Assembly (NCBI RefSeq): GCF_015999245.1
Contig: NZ_JAEAMR010000007.1
Span: 536,971-589,293 of the forward strand
Direction: 5' to 3'
From: Streptomyces sp. AV19
GTDB taxonomy: Bacteria; Actinomycetota; Actinomycetes; Streptomycetales; Streptomycetaceae
DNA length: 52,323 nt
Shown: positions 7,439 through 16,214 of the stretch, in pieces
How positions within the stretch are numbered: position 1 is the stretch's first letter
How the letters are laid out: each line of letters opens with the position of its first letter
The notes under the pieces: generated by a model
Told to the model about the DNA's origin: nothing
What the model saw: only the letters and a program-made list of their open reading frames with translations
Database searches by the model: none
Position numbers and translations under genes: made by a program

Positions 7439-8485
7439 TTGGGCAGGGTCGTGCTCGTCACCGGAGTCGCCCGTCGACTGGGCGGCCGCTTCGTCCGCCG
7501 CGTCCAGCGCGAGCCGGGTGTCGAACGGGTCATCGGGGTGGACGCGGTGCCACCCGGGCAGCATCTCGGCGGGGCCGATTTCGTACGGGCGGACATCCGC
7601 CACCCGGCGATCGCCAGGGTCCTGACCGAACACGCGGTGGACACCGTCGTCCACCTGGACGTCAACGGCACCCCCCTCGGCAAGCGGGGCAGCCGGACGG
7701 CGGTCAAGGAGACCAACGTCATCGGCACCATGCAGCTGCTGGGCGCCTGCCAGAAGACCCCGTCCGTGAAGCGGCTGGTGGTCAGGTCCAGCACCGGCGT
7801 CTACGGGTCCGCGCCGCGCGACCCGGCGGTCTTCACCGAGACCACGCCGCCCAAGTCGCTGCCCGGCGGCGGCTTCGCCAAGGACGCCGTCGAGGTCGAG
7901 GGCTATGTGCGCGGCTTCGCCCGCCGGCGGCCGGACGTGGCGGTGTGCGTGCTGCGCCTCGCCCACCTCCTGGGGCCCGCCGCCGACTCGCCGCTCGCCG
8001 AGTACTTCTCGCTGCCCGTGCTCCCCACGGTCCTGGGCTTCGACCCCCGGCTGCAGTTCCTGCACGAGGACGACGCCGTCGAGGTGCTGCGGATCGCCGC
8101 CGGGGAGCCCGCCAGGGGCACGTGGGGCAGCGGGACGTTCAACATCGCCGGGGACGGCGTGGTGCTGCTCTCCCAGGCCGCCAGGAGGCTCGGGCGCCCC
8201 ACCCTCCCGTTCTTCCTCCCCAGCGTCACCTGGGCCGGCTCCGCGCTGCGCGCGCTGGGGATGCTGGACTTCTCCCCGGAGCAGGTCCGGCTGCTCACCC
8301 ACGGCCGCGTCGTGGACACCACCCAGATGCGGGAGACCCTCGGCTTTCACCCCCGGTACACCTCGGCCGGGGCCTTCGCCGACTTCACGCGCAGCCGCGG
8401 CACCGGACTGCTGCCGCCGCACTCCCTCGCCCGTACCGTCGACCGGATCGCCGCCGCGGTGCCTGCCGGCCGCGGCCTGAACTGA
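7439..8485 (+). CDS. NAD-dependent epimerase/dehydratase (extended SDR)
   Basis: A 348-residue extended short-chain dehydrogenase fold. The N-terminus is a Rossmann strand 'VVLVTGVARRLGGRFVRR', and the catalytic Tyr region is replaced by 'RSSTGVYGSAP', as in this actinobacterial subfamily. TTG 7439 is the start, with AAGG about 9 bases upstream. It is followed 14 bases later by an acyltransferase. The same pair follows proC and bS22 in M. tuberculosis (galE2 and Rv0502, from memory). Substrate is unknown; a nucleotide-sugar or lipid-linked role is plausible by family. Confidence 0.88.
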   Translation: MGRVVLVTGVARRLGGRFVRRVQREPGVERVIGVDAVPPGQHLGGADFVRADIRHPAIARVLTEHAVDTVVHLDVNGTPLGKRGSRTAVKETNVIGTMQLLGACQKTPSVKRLVVRSSTGVYGSAPRDPAVFTETTPPKSLPGGGFAKDAVEVEGYVRGFARRRPDVAVCVLRLAHLLGPAADSPLAEYFSLPVLPTVLGFDPRLQFLHEDDAVEVLRIAAGEPARGTWGSGTFNIAGDGVVLLSQAARRLGRPTLPFFLPSVTWAGSALRALGMLDFSPEQVRLLTHGRVVDTTQMRETLGFHPRYTSAGAFADFTRSRGTGLLPPHSLARTVDRIAAAVPAGRGLN

Positions 8486-8499
8486 GGAGCGCACGCAGC

Positions 8500-9531
8500 A
8501 TGGCGGACGCGAAGGTCATCCCGTTCGGCGAGGAGCCGCGCTCCAAGCGGCGCTCCAGGCGCGGCGGCACGGCCCGTACGGACCGGACGGCGGCGCCGCT
8601 CGCGCCCGTCCCGCAGCCCCGCGACGAACGGCGGCCCGCGGCCCCGCAGGAGCCCGCGCAGGCCCCGGGCGGGGCGGGGGCCGCGGCGGGCCCGGGATGG
8701 GAGCGCAGGGTCGCCCACGGGCTGGAGTTCCTGCGCCGCCGGATCACGGGCGACTACGAGGTGGACGACTTCGGCTTCGACAAGGAGCTCACCGACCAGG
8801 TCCTGATGTCGGCGCTGCGCCCGCTGTACGAGAAGTACTTCCGGGTCGAGGTGCGGGGCATCGAGAACATCCCCGAGAAGGGCGCGGCCCTGGTCGTCGC
8901 CAACCACTCCGGGACCCTGCCGATCGACGGCCTGATGCTCCAGGTCGCCGTGCACGACCACCACCCGGCGGGGCGGCACATCCGGATGCTCGCCGCGGAC
9001 CTGGTCTTCATGCTGCCGGTGGTCAACGAGGTCTCCCGCAAGCTCGGGCACACCCTGGCCTGCGCCGAGGACGCGCAGCGGCTGCTGGAGCGCGGCGAGG
9101 TGGTCGGGGTCATGCCGGAGGGCTTCAAGGGGATCGGCAAGCCGTTCTCCGAGCGGTACCGGCTGCAGCGCTTCGGGCGGGGCGGCTTCGTCTCCACGGC
9201 GCTGCGGGCCGGGGCGCCGATCGTGCCGTGCTCGATCGTCGGGGCGGAGGAGATCTACCCGATGGTCGGCAACTCCAAGACGCTGGCGAGGCTGTTGGGG
9301 CTGCCGTACTTCCCGCTGACGCCGACGTTCCCCTGGCTGGGGCCGCTGGGGGCGGTGCCGCTGCCGACGAAGTGGACGATCCAGTTCGGCGAGCCGGTGC
9401 CCACGGACGGGTATCCGCCGGAGGCGGCGGACGATCCGATGCTGATGTTCAACCTCACCGACCAGGTGCGGGAAACGATTCAGCACACGCTCTACAAGCT
9501 GCTCGTGCAACGGCGGTCGGTGTTCTTCTGA
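8500..9531 (+). CDS. Lysophospholipid acyltransferase-family protein
   Basis: A 343-residue protein with a basic, Pro/Ala-rich disordered N-terminal ~75 residues, then an acyltransferase domain. The active-site block is 'VVANHSGTLPIDG', the variant H-D motif used by this actinobacterial branch. Further blocks are 'VMPEGFKGIGKPFSERY' and 'GAPIVPCSIVGAEE'. It probably transfers acyl chains to a (phospho)lipid at the membrane. GAGGAG ends 10 bases before ATG 8500. It is co-transcribed with the epimerase. Confidence 0.88.
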   Translation: MADAKVIPFGEEPRSKRRSRRGGTARTDRTAAPLAPVPQPRDERRPAAPQEPAQAPGGAGAAAGPGWERRVAHGLEFLRRRITGDYEVDDFGFDKELTDQVLMSALRPLYEKYFRVEVRGIENIPEKGAALVVANHSGTLPIDGLMLQVAVHDHHPAGRHIRMLAADLVFMLPVVNEVSRKLGHTLACAEDAQRLLERGEVVGVMPEGFKGIGKPFSERYRLQRFGRGGFVSTALRAGAPIVPCSIVGAEEIYPMVGNSKTLARLLGLPYFPLTPTFPWLGPLGAVPLPTKWTIQFGEPVPTDGYPPEAADDPMLMFNLTDQVRETIQHTLYKLLVQRRSVFF

Positions 9532-9597
9532 CCCTCGGGTCCTGCGATGACCCTCGGATCTTCCGACACCGACCGCCGTGGGAACCGACGTTGAACT

Positions 9598-9622
9598 GAT
9601 CGCGGCTGACGACCGCGATCAA
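9598..9622. terminator. Hairpin between convergent acyltransferase and rsbN
   Basis: TGATCGCGG and CCGCGATCA form a perfect 9-bp stem around a 7-base loop, in the 107-base gap between two converging genes. It could end either transcript. Confidence 0.6.
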
Positions 9623-9638
9623 TTCCGGTCCTGCGTGA

Positions 9639-10862
9639 TCACCTCTGATCCTCGCCGTGGATGCCCAGCCCGGGAAGGATGTCCGGGAGCAGCGGCGGGA
9701 TGATGACGTCCGGCTGCTTGGACGGCTTGCCGTCCTTGCCGCGCGGCGTACCGGACGGGCTCTGGCCCTGGCCCTGGCTCTCGGACGGGGACGCCGGGCG
9801 CAGCAGCCCCGTGCCGCCGAGGAGCCCTTCCTGCTCCTCCTGGCTGCCCGTGGACGGCTGGGCGGGCCGGTCGGTCGCGTGCTTGCCGCCGCCGGAGGAC
9901 CTGTGGGGCGACGGAGCGCCGTGGGACGGGCTGCCCGGCGCGCCGGAGCGCGCGGGGGCGCCGCCCTTGCCGTGGGCCGGGTGGCGGTCGTGCCCCTGCA
10001 GCAGGGACTGCAGCGGCTCGATCTCGTCGTCTATGGCCCTGAACGCCGAACTGACCTGGTCCCGTACGTCGTTGAGCGGGAGCGGCAGCCGGTCGCGCAG
10101 CTGGCTCCAGCCCTCGCGGTGCGAGGTGTTGAACGTGGAGAGCAGCTTGAGCGGGCCGAGGGAGCCGTCGCGCTCGTAGGCGGCGCGGAGCAGGCGGTGG
10201 CCCTCCGAGACGTCCTGGCGCATGCCCGAGAGGGTCCGGCGGATCTCGCCCAGCGACTCGTGGTCCAGATGGCCGGAGCGGCCGCGCTCCATGAGGCGCC
10301 GGGCCTCGTGGAACCGGGTGGACGCCTGGTCGAGGAGGATGCCGCCGCGCTCGGAGTCGCTGTCGGCCATGCCGTACTTCAGGTCCTCCATGCCGCGCTT
10401 GAGGCCGTAGAGCGTGTCACCGGGGAGGGCGTTGGAGCTGGCGGCGGCGACGCCGCCGAGCGCTCCGGCGGCCACGCCCACGGTGAGCCCGCCGGCCGCC
10501 AGCCCCTTGGACCAGCGGGAGCGCGGCTTGAGGCGGCTCAGCGGATTGGCCCGGTGGGCCCCCCGGCCGGCGGCCCGGTCGCCCGGGGCCCGGCGGGGCT
10601 CGGGAACCGTGGCGGCGCCGCCGCCCGCGAACTGGGCCTCCATGGCGGCGATCAGCTGCGCCCGCTGGACGGTCCTGACCTCGGGATCGAGCTCAGGGGC
10701 GGGCAGTTGTGACAGCCCGCCCGCCAGCGTCAGCAGCTTCCCCTGCCCGGCGTCGTCCGCCGGGGGGCCGGTTCGTGCGGCCGCCTCGCCCTGGAGTTCC
10801 TGCTCCTCCAGGGCTTGGGCGAAGGCGTTCGCCCGCCGGTGCGCCGAAACGTTCGCGATCAC
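9639..10862 (-). CDS. rsbN: Anti-sigma factor RsbN for sigma-BldN (DUF5667 protein)
   Basis: A 407-residue membrane protein located directly downstream of bldN. The N-terminal ~90 residues (starting IANVSAHRRANAFAQALEEQ) form the cytoplasmic anti-sigma region. One membrane helix lies near residues 120-143 (Gly/Ala/Val rich), followed by the DUF5667-type extracytoplasmic block 'LPGDTLYGLKRGMEDLKYGM' and a Pro/Ser/Gly-rich tail. In S. venezuelae, RsbN binds and silences sigma-BldN. The start is set by GGAGG eight bases before GTG 10862; GTG 10871 would abut the ribosome site. Confidence 0.9.
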   Translation of the reverse strand: MIANVSAHRRANAFAQALEEQELQGEAAARTGPPADDAGQGKLLTLAGGLSQLPAPELDPEVRTVQRAQLIAAMEAQFAGGGAATVPEPRRAPGDRAAGRGAHRANPLSRLKPRSRWSKGLAAGGLTVGVAAGALGGVAAASSNALPGDTLYGLKRGMEDLKYGMADSDSERGGILLDQASTRFHEARRLMERGRSGHLDHESLGEIRRTLSGMRQDVSEGHRLLRAAYERDGSLGPLKLLSTFNTSHREGWSQLRDRLPLPLNDVRDQVSSAFRAIDDEIEPLQSLLQGHDRHPAHGKGGAPARSGAPGSPSHGAPSPHRSSGGGKHATDRPAQPSTGSQEEQEGLLGGTGLLRPASPSESQGQGQSPSGTPRGKDGKPSKQPDVIIPPLLPDILPGLGIHGEDQR

Positions 10863-10933
10863 TGGCGGCACCTCCTCTCGTCATGACGATCGACTCCCCC
10901 GAATACCTGGAGGTTGCACGCCTTGAGTGCATC

Positions 10934-10947
10934 CACTCGATCGAGTG
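10934..10947. promoter_or_regulatory. 14-bp perfect palindrome upstream of rsbN
   Basis: CACTCGATCGAGTG lies 72-85 bases upstream of the rsbN start, in the 166-base bldN-rsbN gap. It may be an operator or a chance feature. rsbN is known elsewhere to have its own BldN-dependent promoter; I could not place it with confidence. Confidence 0.3.
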
Positions 10948-11028
10948 AGTGATTGCGGGCATGGCGCGACGCGGGAAGTCTGCATCCCGGACAACGAGCG
11001 GCGTGGCAGTCGGGTTACGCGGCGGCGT

Positions 11029-11832
11029 TCAGCGGGCGTCGTCGGGGAGGAGCCGGGCGAGGGTGCGGACGGCGCGGTACTGCAGGGTCTTGATCGCGCC
11101 CTCGTTCTTCCCCATGACCCGGGCCGTCTCGGCGACCGACAGGCCCTGGAGGAAGCGGAGGGTCACGCACTCCTGCTGCTGCGGGTTGAGCTTGCGCACC
11201 GCCTCCAACAGGGCGGCGTTGGAAAGGGATTCGAGGACGGAGTCCTCGGGGCTGCGCTCGACCTCGTTGGCGTCGAGCATCTCGCCGGTGGTGACCTCCA
11301 GGCGGAAGCGGGAGGACTTGAAGTGGTCGGCGACGAGGTTGCGGGCGATGGTCACCAGCCAGGCGCCGAAGTCGCGGCCCTGCCAGGTGAAGGTGCCGAT
11401 GCGGCGCAGGGCGCGCAGGAACGTCTCGCTGGTCAGGTCCTCGGCCGTGGCCCGGCCTCCGACGCGGTAGTAGATGTAGCGGTAGACGGTGTCGGCGTAC
11501 TGGTCGTAGAGCCGGCCGAAGGCCTCGGCCTCGCCGGCCTGGGCGCGCTCGACCAGGTCCAGCATGCGGGCGCTGTCGCTGTCGGCGCTGGGCCGACGGG
11601 TGGTGGTGGCGGCGCCGGTGCCGCGCCGGGCGCGTCTGCCGACCGCGGCGCCGGCCTCGGCGAGGGCGTAGCAGGGGCTCCGCTGCCCGGCAGAGCCTAC
11701 GGCTACCGCGGGGGCGAGCGTGGCGAAGGCGGGGACGGCGTACGCGGTGGGGACGAAGCCGCGCAGGCGGTCGACGACCGCTGCGCGCAGCGTAGCCAGG
11801 CCCGAGGCGTCAACCCCGACGTGTGGGTACAC
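11029..11832 (-). CDS. bldN: ECF RNA polymerase sigma factor BldN
   Basis: A 267-residue sigma factor needed for aerial hyphae in Streptomyces; it drives chaplin, rodlin and bldM genes. Region 2 reads 'FGRLYDQYADTVYRYIYYR', and region 4 carries the HTH 'SVAETARVMGKNEGAIKTLQ'. The first ~86 residues (MYPHVGVDASGLATLRAAVV...) match the unusual N-terminal extension that is removed from BldN in S. coelicolor. The start is GTG 11832 with GGGAG upstream. A 430-base leader with a BldD box precedes it, and rsbN follows as its anti-sigma. Confidence 0.97.
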   Translation of the reverse strand: MYPHVGVDASGLATLRAAVVDRLRGFVPTAYAVPAFATLAPAVAVGSAGQRSPCYALAEAGAAVGRRARRGTGAATTTRRPSADSDSARMLDLVERAQAGEAEAFGRLYDQYADTVYRYIYYRVGGRATAEDLTSETFLRALRRIGTFTWQGRDFGAWLVTIARNLVADHFKSSRFRLEVTTGEMLDANEVERSPEDSVLESLSNAALLEAVRKLNPQQQECVTLRFLQGLSVAETARVMGKNEGAIKTLQYRAVRTLARLLPDDAR

Positions 11833-12262
11833 GGGACTCCCAGAGGCAGAGCTTCCATCACGTGCAGTGCCGGACCGTTCACTCGTCGTAGGGACAAGCG
11901 AGGGACCGGTTTGCGTCTGAGGAGAATAACCCTTCGTACAGGCAGCGCTACGCCGAGTTGCTCAATTCATCGTTTCCGTTCGCTCTCTCGCCTATTGCCG
12001 CCCGTTCAAATATCGAACCGAGAGCAGAAGTTGACCGTATTTGCTTTGGGTGTGGCCGATTGGGCAGCGTGTTGTGGTAATCCGGACACGGCAGGACTGC
12101 CGGGGGTTGTGTGGGGGTATGACAACCGGATTGCCTGTGGGGGACGAGTGGTGACGCTGCGTTATTGAAGTCGCGTCGGCGGCTCGCCTGCGTGATCGCC
12201 CGATCCGGTGAAGCGGTGTGCTGACGGTGTTCCGGGCCAGGTCAGGGCTGGGTCAAGGGCGT
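11833..12262 (-). promoter_or_regulatory. Long bldN upstream region
   Basis: 430 bases without a gene, with clearly lower GC (runs such as 'ttcaaatatcgaac'). It holds a perfect BldD box at 12151-12165. The promoter probably lies near that box, giving a long leader, but I cannot fix the start site. Confidence 0.6.
12151..12165. promoter_or_regulatory. BldD box upstream of bldN
   Basis: gTGACGCTGCGTTAt matches the published BldD palindrome nTnACnC(A/T)GnGTnAn at every fixed position. It is 319 bases upstream of the bldN start. bldN is an established direct BldD target in S. coelicolor, so repression by BldD-c-di-GMP is expected here. Confidence 0.85.
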
Positions 12263-13213
12263 TCAGCGGCGACGGCGGTGCAGCGCGGCGGCCGCGGCCG
12301 CGCCGCCGGCCAGGGCGCCGAGGCCCACCGCGGCGGGAATGCCGATCCGGGCCGCCTTGCGGCCGGTGCGGTAGTCGCGCAGCCGCCAGCCGCGCTCGCG
12401 GGCGTGCTCGCGCAGCCCGGCGTCGGGGTTGACCGCGCAGGGGTGGCCGACCAGCGAGAGCATCGGGATGTCGTTGGCGGAGTCGCTGTAGGCGGCGCAG
12501 CGGGACAGGTCCAGGCCCTCGGCCGCGGCGAGCGCGCGGACGGCCTCGGCCTTGGCCGGGCCGTGCAGCATCTCGCCGACGAGCCGCCCGGTGTAGACGC
12601 CGCCGACGGATTCGGCGACGGTGCCGAGCGCGCCGGTCAGGCCGAGCCGGCGGGCGATGATCGTCGCGGTCTCCACCGGGGCGGCGGTGACCAGCCAGAC
12701 CTTCTGGCCCGCGTCGAGGTGGGCCTGGGCGAGGGCGCGGGTGCCGGGCCAGATGCGCTCGGCCATGTACTCGTCGTAGATCTCCTCGCCCACGGCCATG
12801 AGTTCGCAGACGCGGTGGCCCTTGACGATGGACAGGGCGCTGTCGCGCGCGTCCTGGATGTGCGCGGGGTCCTCGATGCCGGCCAGCCGGAACCAGGTCT
12901 GCTGCCAGGCGAAGCGGGCGAGTTCGCGCTTGCGGAAGAAGTGCCGCTTGTAGAGGCCGCGGCCGAAGTGGAAGAGCGCGGCGCCCTGCATCACGGTGTT
13001 GTCGAGGTCGAAGAACGCGGCGGCCTTCACGTCGCCGGCGACGGGGAACTCCGGCTCGGGGGCCGGTGCGGCCTCCTCGAGCCGCTCCTGTTCCTGTTCG
13101 TGCTCCTGGGCGGACTTGCGGGCCGCCTCCGCCGCCGCTTCGCCCGCCCGCACGCTGCGTGCGGTGGCGGGGCGGCGGGGGGTGAGCCGGGTGAGCCATC
13201 CAAGTGCGGCCAT
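12263..13213 (-). CDS. HAD-IB family hydrolase (SerB-like)
   Basis: A 316-residue HAD phosphatase. The nucleophile motif is '[11 protein letters not shown]' (near residue 68), motif II is 'WLVTAAP', and motif III/IV is '[16 protein letters not shown]'. The C-terminal ~25 residues are a hydrophobic helix capped by HRRRR, suggesting a membrane-anchored tail. The equivalent M. tuberculosis gene between the proC block and the hem operon is annotated serB1. The actual substrate is unclear. No good ribosome site precedes ATG 13213. Confidence 0.88.
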   Translation of the reverse strand: MAALGWLTRLTPRRPATARSVRAGEAAAEAARKSAQEHEQEQERLEEAAPAPEPEFPVAGDVKAAAFFDLDNTVMQGAALFHFGRGLYKRHFFRKRELARFAWQQTWFRLAGIEDPAHIQDARDSALSIVKGHRVCELMAVGEEIYDEYMAERIWPGTRALAQAHLDAGQKVWLVTAAPVETATIIARRLGLTGALGTVAESVGGVYTGRLVGEMLHGPAKAEAVRALAAAEGLDLSRCAAYSDSANDIPMLSLVGHPCAVNPDAGLREHARERGWRLRDYRTGRKAARIGIPAAVGLGALAGGAAAAAALHRRRR

Positions 13214-13316
13214 GCGGCGAGCATAGCCAGTTTGTTCGGAGCACTCGGTGCGGGAGCAAACCCTTGGCGTGAACTCTACGTGTCGGTAACGTCACATGGT
13301 CCCGCGATGCGGGTGG

Positions 13317-13586
13317 TCAGCCGCCGAGCGCCTTGCGCAGCCGGGCCGGGTCCACGCGCCAGAAGTCGTGCTGGGCGCCGTCCACGAGGACGACCGGGAT
13401 CTGCTCCCAGTACTTGCGGTGCAGTTCCTCGTCCTGGGTGATGTCCTTCTTCTCCCAGCGGGCGCCGAGTTCTCCGCAGACGGCCGAGATGACGGACTCG
13501 GCGTCGTCGCACAGGTGGCAGCCGGGCTTGCCGATGAGGGTGACGACGCGGTCGGCGGGGTTCTTGCGGCGGCGCAGCAGACTCAT
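13317..13586 (-). CDS. Glutaredoxin-like thiol protein
   Basis: An 89-residue thioredoxin-fold protein with redox motif C-H-L-C in 'VTLIGKPGCHLCDDAESV' and the cis-Pro in 'EQIPVVLVDG'. ATG 13595 would add three residues. Its position next to rex-hemA is conserved in actinobacteria. A role in thiol redox balance is inferred from family only. Confidence 0.88.
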   Translation of the reverse strand: MSLLRRRKNPADRVVTLIGKPGCHLCDDAESVISAVCGELGARWEKKDITQDEELHRKYWEQIPVVLVDGAQHDFWRVDPARLRKALGG

Positions 13587-13860
13587 GACGCCCATTGTGC
13601 CCGGGCGCGGGCCGGGGCTCCGGAGGGTTCCCGGCGGGCGGATTTGGGTGCCTGAGTCGACTACCATCGTGGGCGATTTGTTGGTGTCCGGGAGTTTTTC
13701 CGGCCGGGGACGAGGAGTGAGCGCCCATGCCCCCGTCCGCCGACCCCTGGTGCGGGTGCGACGTGTGTGACCGTCGCCGCATGGGGCCCAATGGTTCCCC
13801 GCTCGGGCCGAAAGGCCGCGTGACACCCATCACTTTGCCCGGACAAAGCGGACACCATCT

Positions 13861-13878
13861 TTGTGCACGCGTTCACAA
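13861..13878. promoter_or_regulatory. Rex operator (ROP) in the rex-hem promoter
   Basis: TTGTGCACGCGTTCACAA is a near-perfect match to the Rex consensus TTGTGAAnnnnTTCACAA; the symmetry extends to CTTTGTG/CACAAAG at 13859-13880 with one mismatch per half. It lies 77-94 bases upstream of rex. Rex leaves such sites when NADH is high, so the whole hem operon should respond to redox state. Confidence 0.93.
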
Positions 13879-13954
13879 AGACATAGCCTGCATACGACGG
13901 GGCGGTCCTGGGACGAGGCGCCGCCTGCAGCCCCGCTCTACCCGCAGGAGCACC

Positions 13955-14728
13955 GTGGCAACTGGCCGAACTCACCGACCGGCGACCCGAAGCCGAGGGA
14001 TTCCCGAGGCCACCGTCGCCCGGCTTCCGCTGTATCTGCGCGCGCTGACCGCGCTCTCCGAGCGCTCGGTCCCCACGGTCTCCTCCGAGGAGCTCGCGAC
14101 GGCGGCGGGCGTCAACTCCGCCAAGCTCCGCAAGGACTTCAGCTACCTCGGCTCGTACGGCACCCGAGGGGTCGGCTACGACGTCGAGTACCTCGTCTAC
14201 CAGATCTCCCGCGAGCTCGGCCTGACCCAGGACTGGCCGGTCGTCATCGTCGGCATCGGCAACCTCGGCGCGGCCCTCGCCAACTACGGCGGCTTCGCCT
14301 CCCGCGGCTTCCGCGTCGCGGCCCTGATCGACGCCGACCCCGCGATGGCGGGCAAGCCGGTGGCCGGGCTGCCGGTGCGCCACACCGACGACCTCGAGGA
14401 GATCGTCAGCGAGAACGGCGTTTCCATCGGCGTCATCGCCACCCCGGCCGGCGCCGCCCAGCAGGTCTGCGACCGCCTGGTCGCCGCCGGGATCACCTCG
14501 ATCCTCAACTTCGCGCCCACCGTGCTCTCCGTGCCCGACGGGGTGGACGTGCGCAAGGTCGACCTGTCGATCGAGCTCCAGATCCTCGCCTTCCACGAGC
14601 AGCGCAAGGCCGGCGAGGAGACCGGTGCGGCCGTGCGCCGCGCCGTCGCCGGCCGGCCCGCCGCCGCGCCGGGCCGCGAGGGCCGGAAGGGACCCGACGG
14701 GGACGTCCCCGCCGTGATGCCGGCATGA
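13955..14728 (+). CDS. rex: Redox-sensing transcriptional repressor Rex
   Basis: A 257-residue NAD(H)-sensing repressor. The N-terminal winged helix is 'SSEELATAAGVNSAKLRKDFSYLG', and the Rossmann motif is 'VVIVGIGNLGAALANYGGF'. It ends in a domain-swapped C-terminal helix 'LQILAFHEQ' and a variable tail. GTG 13955 with AGGAG upstream gives the MATGRTHRPATRSRG start shared by Streptomyces Rex; in-frame sequence upstream is the promoter. Its stop overlaps the next ATG (ATGA), linking it to hemA. Confidence 0.96.
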   Translation: MATGRTHRPATRSRGIPEATVARLPLYLRALTALSERSVPTVSSEELATAAGVNSAKLRKDFSYLGSYGTRGVGYDVEYLVYQISRELGLTQDWPVVIVGIGNLGAALANYGGFASRGFRVAALIDADPAMAGKPVAGLPVRHTDDLEEIVSENGVSIGVIATPAGAAQQVCDRLVAAGITSILNFAPTVLSVPDGVDVRKVDLSIELQILAFHEQRKAGEETGAAVRRAVAGRPAAAPGREGRKGPDGDVPAVMPA

Positions 14729-14805
14729 GCGAGCGCAGCGAGCGAATCATGAGAAGGTGCGCCCAAGGCGAAGGCTTGCCCGAGCGAAGCGAGGGAAAAG
14801 CATGA
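14725..14805 (+). CDS. Small ORF bridging rex and hemA (MSERSERIMRRC...)
   Basis: A 26-codon ORF whose ATG overlaps the rex stop (ATGA at 14725) and whose TGA overlaps the hemA ATG (14802-14805). It contains two copies of a GAGCG(C/A)AGCGAG unit (14730-14741 region and 14782-14793 region), which encode SERSE and PERSE. Similar SERSER-encoding units are, from memory, scattered in Streptomyces genomes. It may be a translated coupling peptide or a small repeat insert. No function is known. Confidence 0.4.
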   Translation: MSERSERIMRRCAQGEGLPERSEGKA

Positions 14806-16214
14806 GCCTTCTCGTTGTTGGACTGAGCCACCGCAGCGCGCCGGTGAGCGTGCTGGAGCGGGCCTCCCTCGCCCAGCAGGCGCGGGCCGCGCTGGTGCAC
14901 GACGTCCTCGCGGCCGAACCGGCCACCGAGGCGGCCGTGCTCGCCACCTGCAACCGCATCGAGCTCTACGCCGACGTGGACAAGTTCCACGCCGGCGTCG
15001 CCGAGCTGTCCACCCTGCTCGCCCGGCACACGGGCGTCGGCCTGGACGAGCTCACCCCGCACCTCTACGTGCACTACGAGGACCGCGCCGTCCACCACCT
15101 CTTCTCGGTGGCCTGCGGCCTGGACTCGATGGTCGTCGGCGAGGGCCAGATCCTCGGCCAGATCAAGGACGCGCTCGCCCTCGGCCAGGAGCTGCACACC
15201 GCCGGCCGGCTGCTGAACGATCTCTTCCAGCAGGCGCTGCGGGTCGGCAAGCGGGCGCACAGCGAGACCGGCATCGACAAGGCCGGCCAGTCCCTGGTCA
15301 CCTTCGGCCTGGAGCAGCTGGCCGGGGACGCGGCCGTCGCCGACTGGGCGGCGGGCAAGCGCGCCCTGGTCATCGGCGCGGGCTCGATGTCCTCGCTCGC
15401 CGCGGCCACGCTCGCCCGCGCCGGGGTGGCCCATGTGGCCGTCGCCAACCGGACGTTGGAGCGGGCCGAGCGGCTCGCTCGGATCCTCGCGGAGCCGGGC
15501 GCGGGCCACCGCGCGACCGCGAGCGCCGTCGAGATGTCCGCCGTTCCGGACGAACTCGCCGCCGCGGACGTCGTGGTGTCCTGCACGGGTGCGACGGGCC
15601 TGGTGCTGACCGCCGGGACGGTCGCCGCCGCGCTGGCCGCCAAGGACGGCGCGGTGTGCCCGGTCGACGCCGACTGCGCGGAGGCCGCGCCCGCCGGCGT
15701 CCGCCTGGCCCTCCTCGACCTCGCCATGCCCCGCGACGTCGACGCCGCCGCGCACCGCCTCGACGGCGCGCACCTGGTGGACATCGAGACGCTGGCCGAG
15801 GCGTCCGCGGACGCGCCGATGGCGTCGGACGTGGACCAGGTCCGGTCCATCGTCGCGGACGAGGTGGCCTCCTTCGGCGCCGCCCAGCGCGCCGCGCACA
15901 TCACCCCGACCGTGGTCGCCCTGCGCACCATGGCCGCGGACGTGGTCGCCGGCGAGATCGCCCGGCTCGACGGCCGGCTGCCCGGACTGGACGACAAGCA
16001 GCGGGCCGAGATCACCCAGACCGTACGCCGTGTCGTCGACAAGCTCCTGCACGCGCCCACCGTGCGGGTCAAGGAGCTGGCCGCCACCCCCGGCGGCGCC
16101 GGTTACGCCGACGCCCTGCGGGAGCTCTTCGACCTCGACCCGCAGGCCGTCGCGGCCGTCAGCCGGGCCGACACACGGCTCGCCACCGAGAACAACGCAC
16201 GGGAGTCGGCATGA
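14802..16214 (+). CDS. hemA: Glutamyl-tRNA reductase
   Basis: The first committed enzyme of C5 heme synthesis, making glutamate-1-semialdehyde from Glu-tRNA. The 470-residue protein has the catalytic Cys50 in 'VLATCNRIELYAD', 'GLDSMVVGEGQILGQIK', and the NADPH motif 'VIGAGSMSSLAA'. It carries an insertion around residues 285-295 (Asp/Ala rich), typical of actinobacterial enzymes. ATG 14802 has GAGGG upstream. The stop overlaps hemC by ATGA. Confidence 0.96.
   Translation: MSLLVVGLSHRSAPVSVLERASLAQQARAALVHDVLAAEPATEAAVLATCNRIELYADVDKFHAGVAELSTLLARHTGVGLDELTPHLYVHYEDRAVHHLFSVACGLDSMVVGEGQILGQIKDALALGQELHTAGRLLNDLFQQALRVGKRAHSETGIDKAGQSLVTFGLEQLAGDAAVADWAAGKRALVIGAGSMSSLAAATLARAGVAHVAVANRTLERAERLARILAEPGAGHRATASAVEMSAVPDELAAADVVVSCTGATGLVLTAGTVAAALAAKDGAVCPVDADCAEAAPAGVRLALLDLAMPRDVDAAAHRLDGAHLVDIETLAEASADAPMASDVDQVRSIVADEVASFGAAQRAAHITPTVVALRTMAADVVAGEIARLDGRLPGLDDKQRAEITQTVRRVVDKLLHAPTVRVKELAATPGGAGYADALRELFDLDPQAVAAVSRADTRLATENNARESA

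Noticed and set aside
13727..13954. N-terminal extension of Rex
   Set aside because: It covers the Rex operator and promoter; known Streptomyces Rex begins at the inner GTG.
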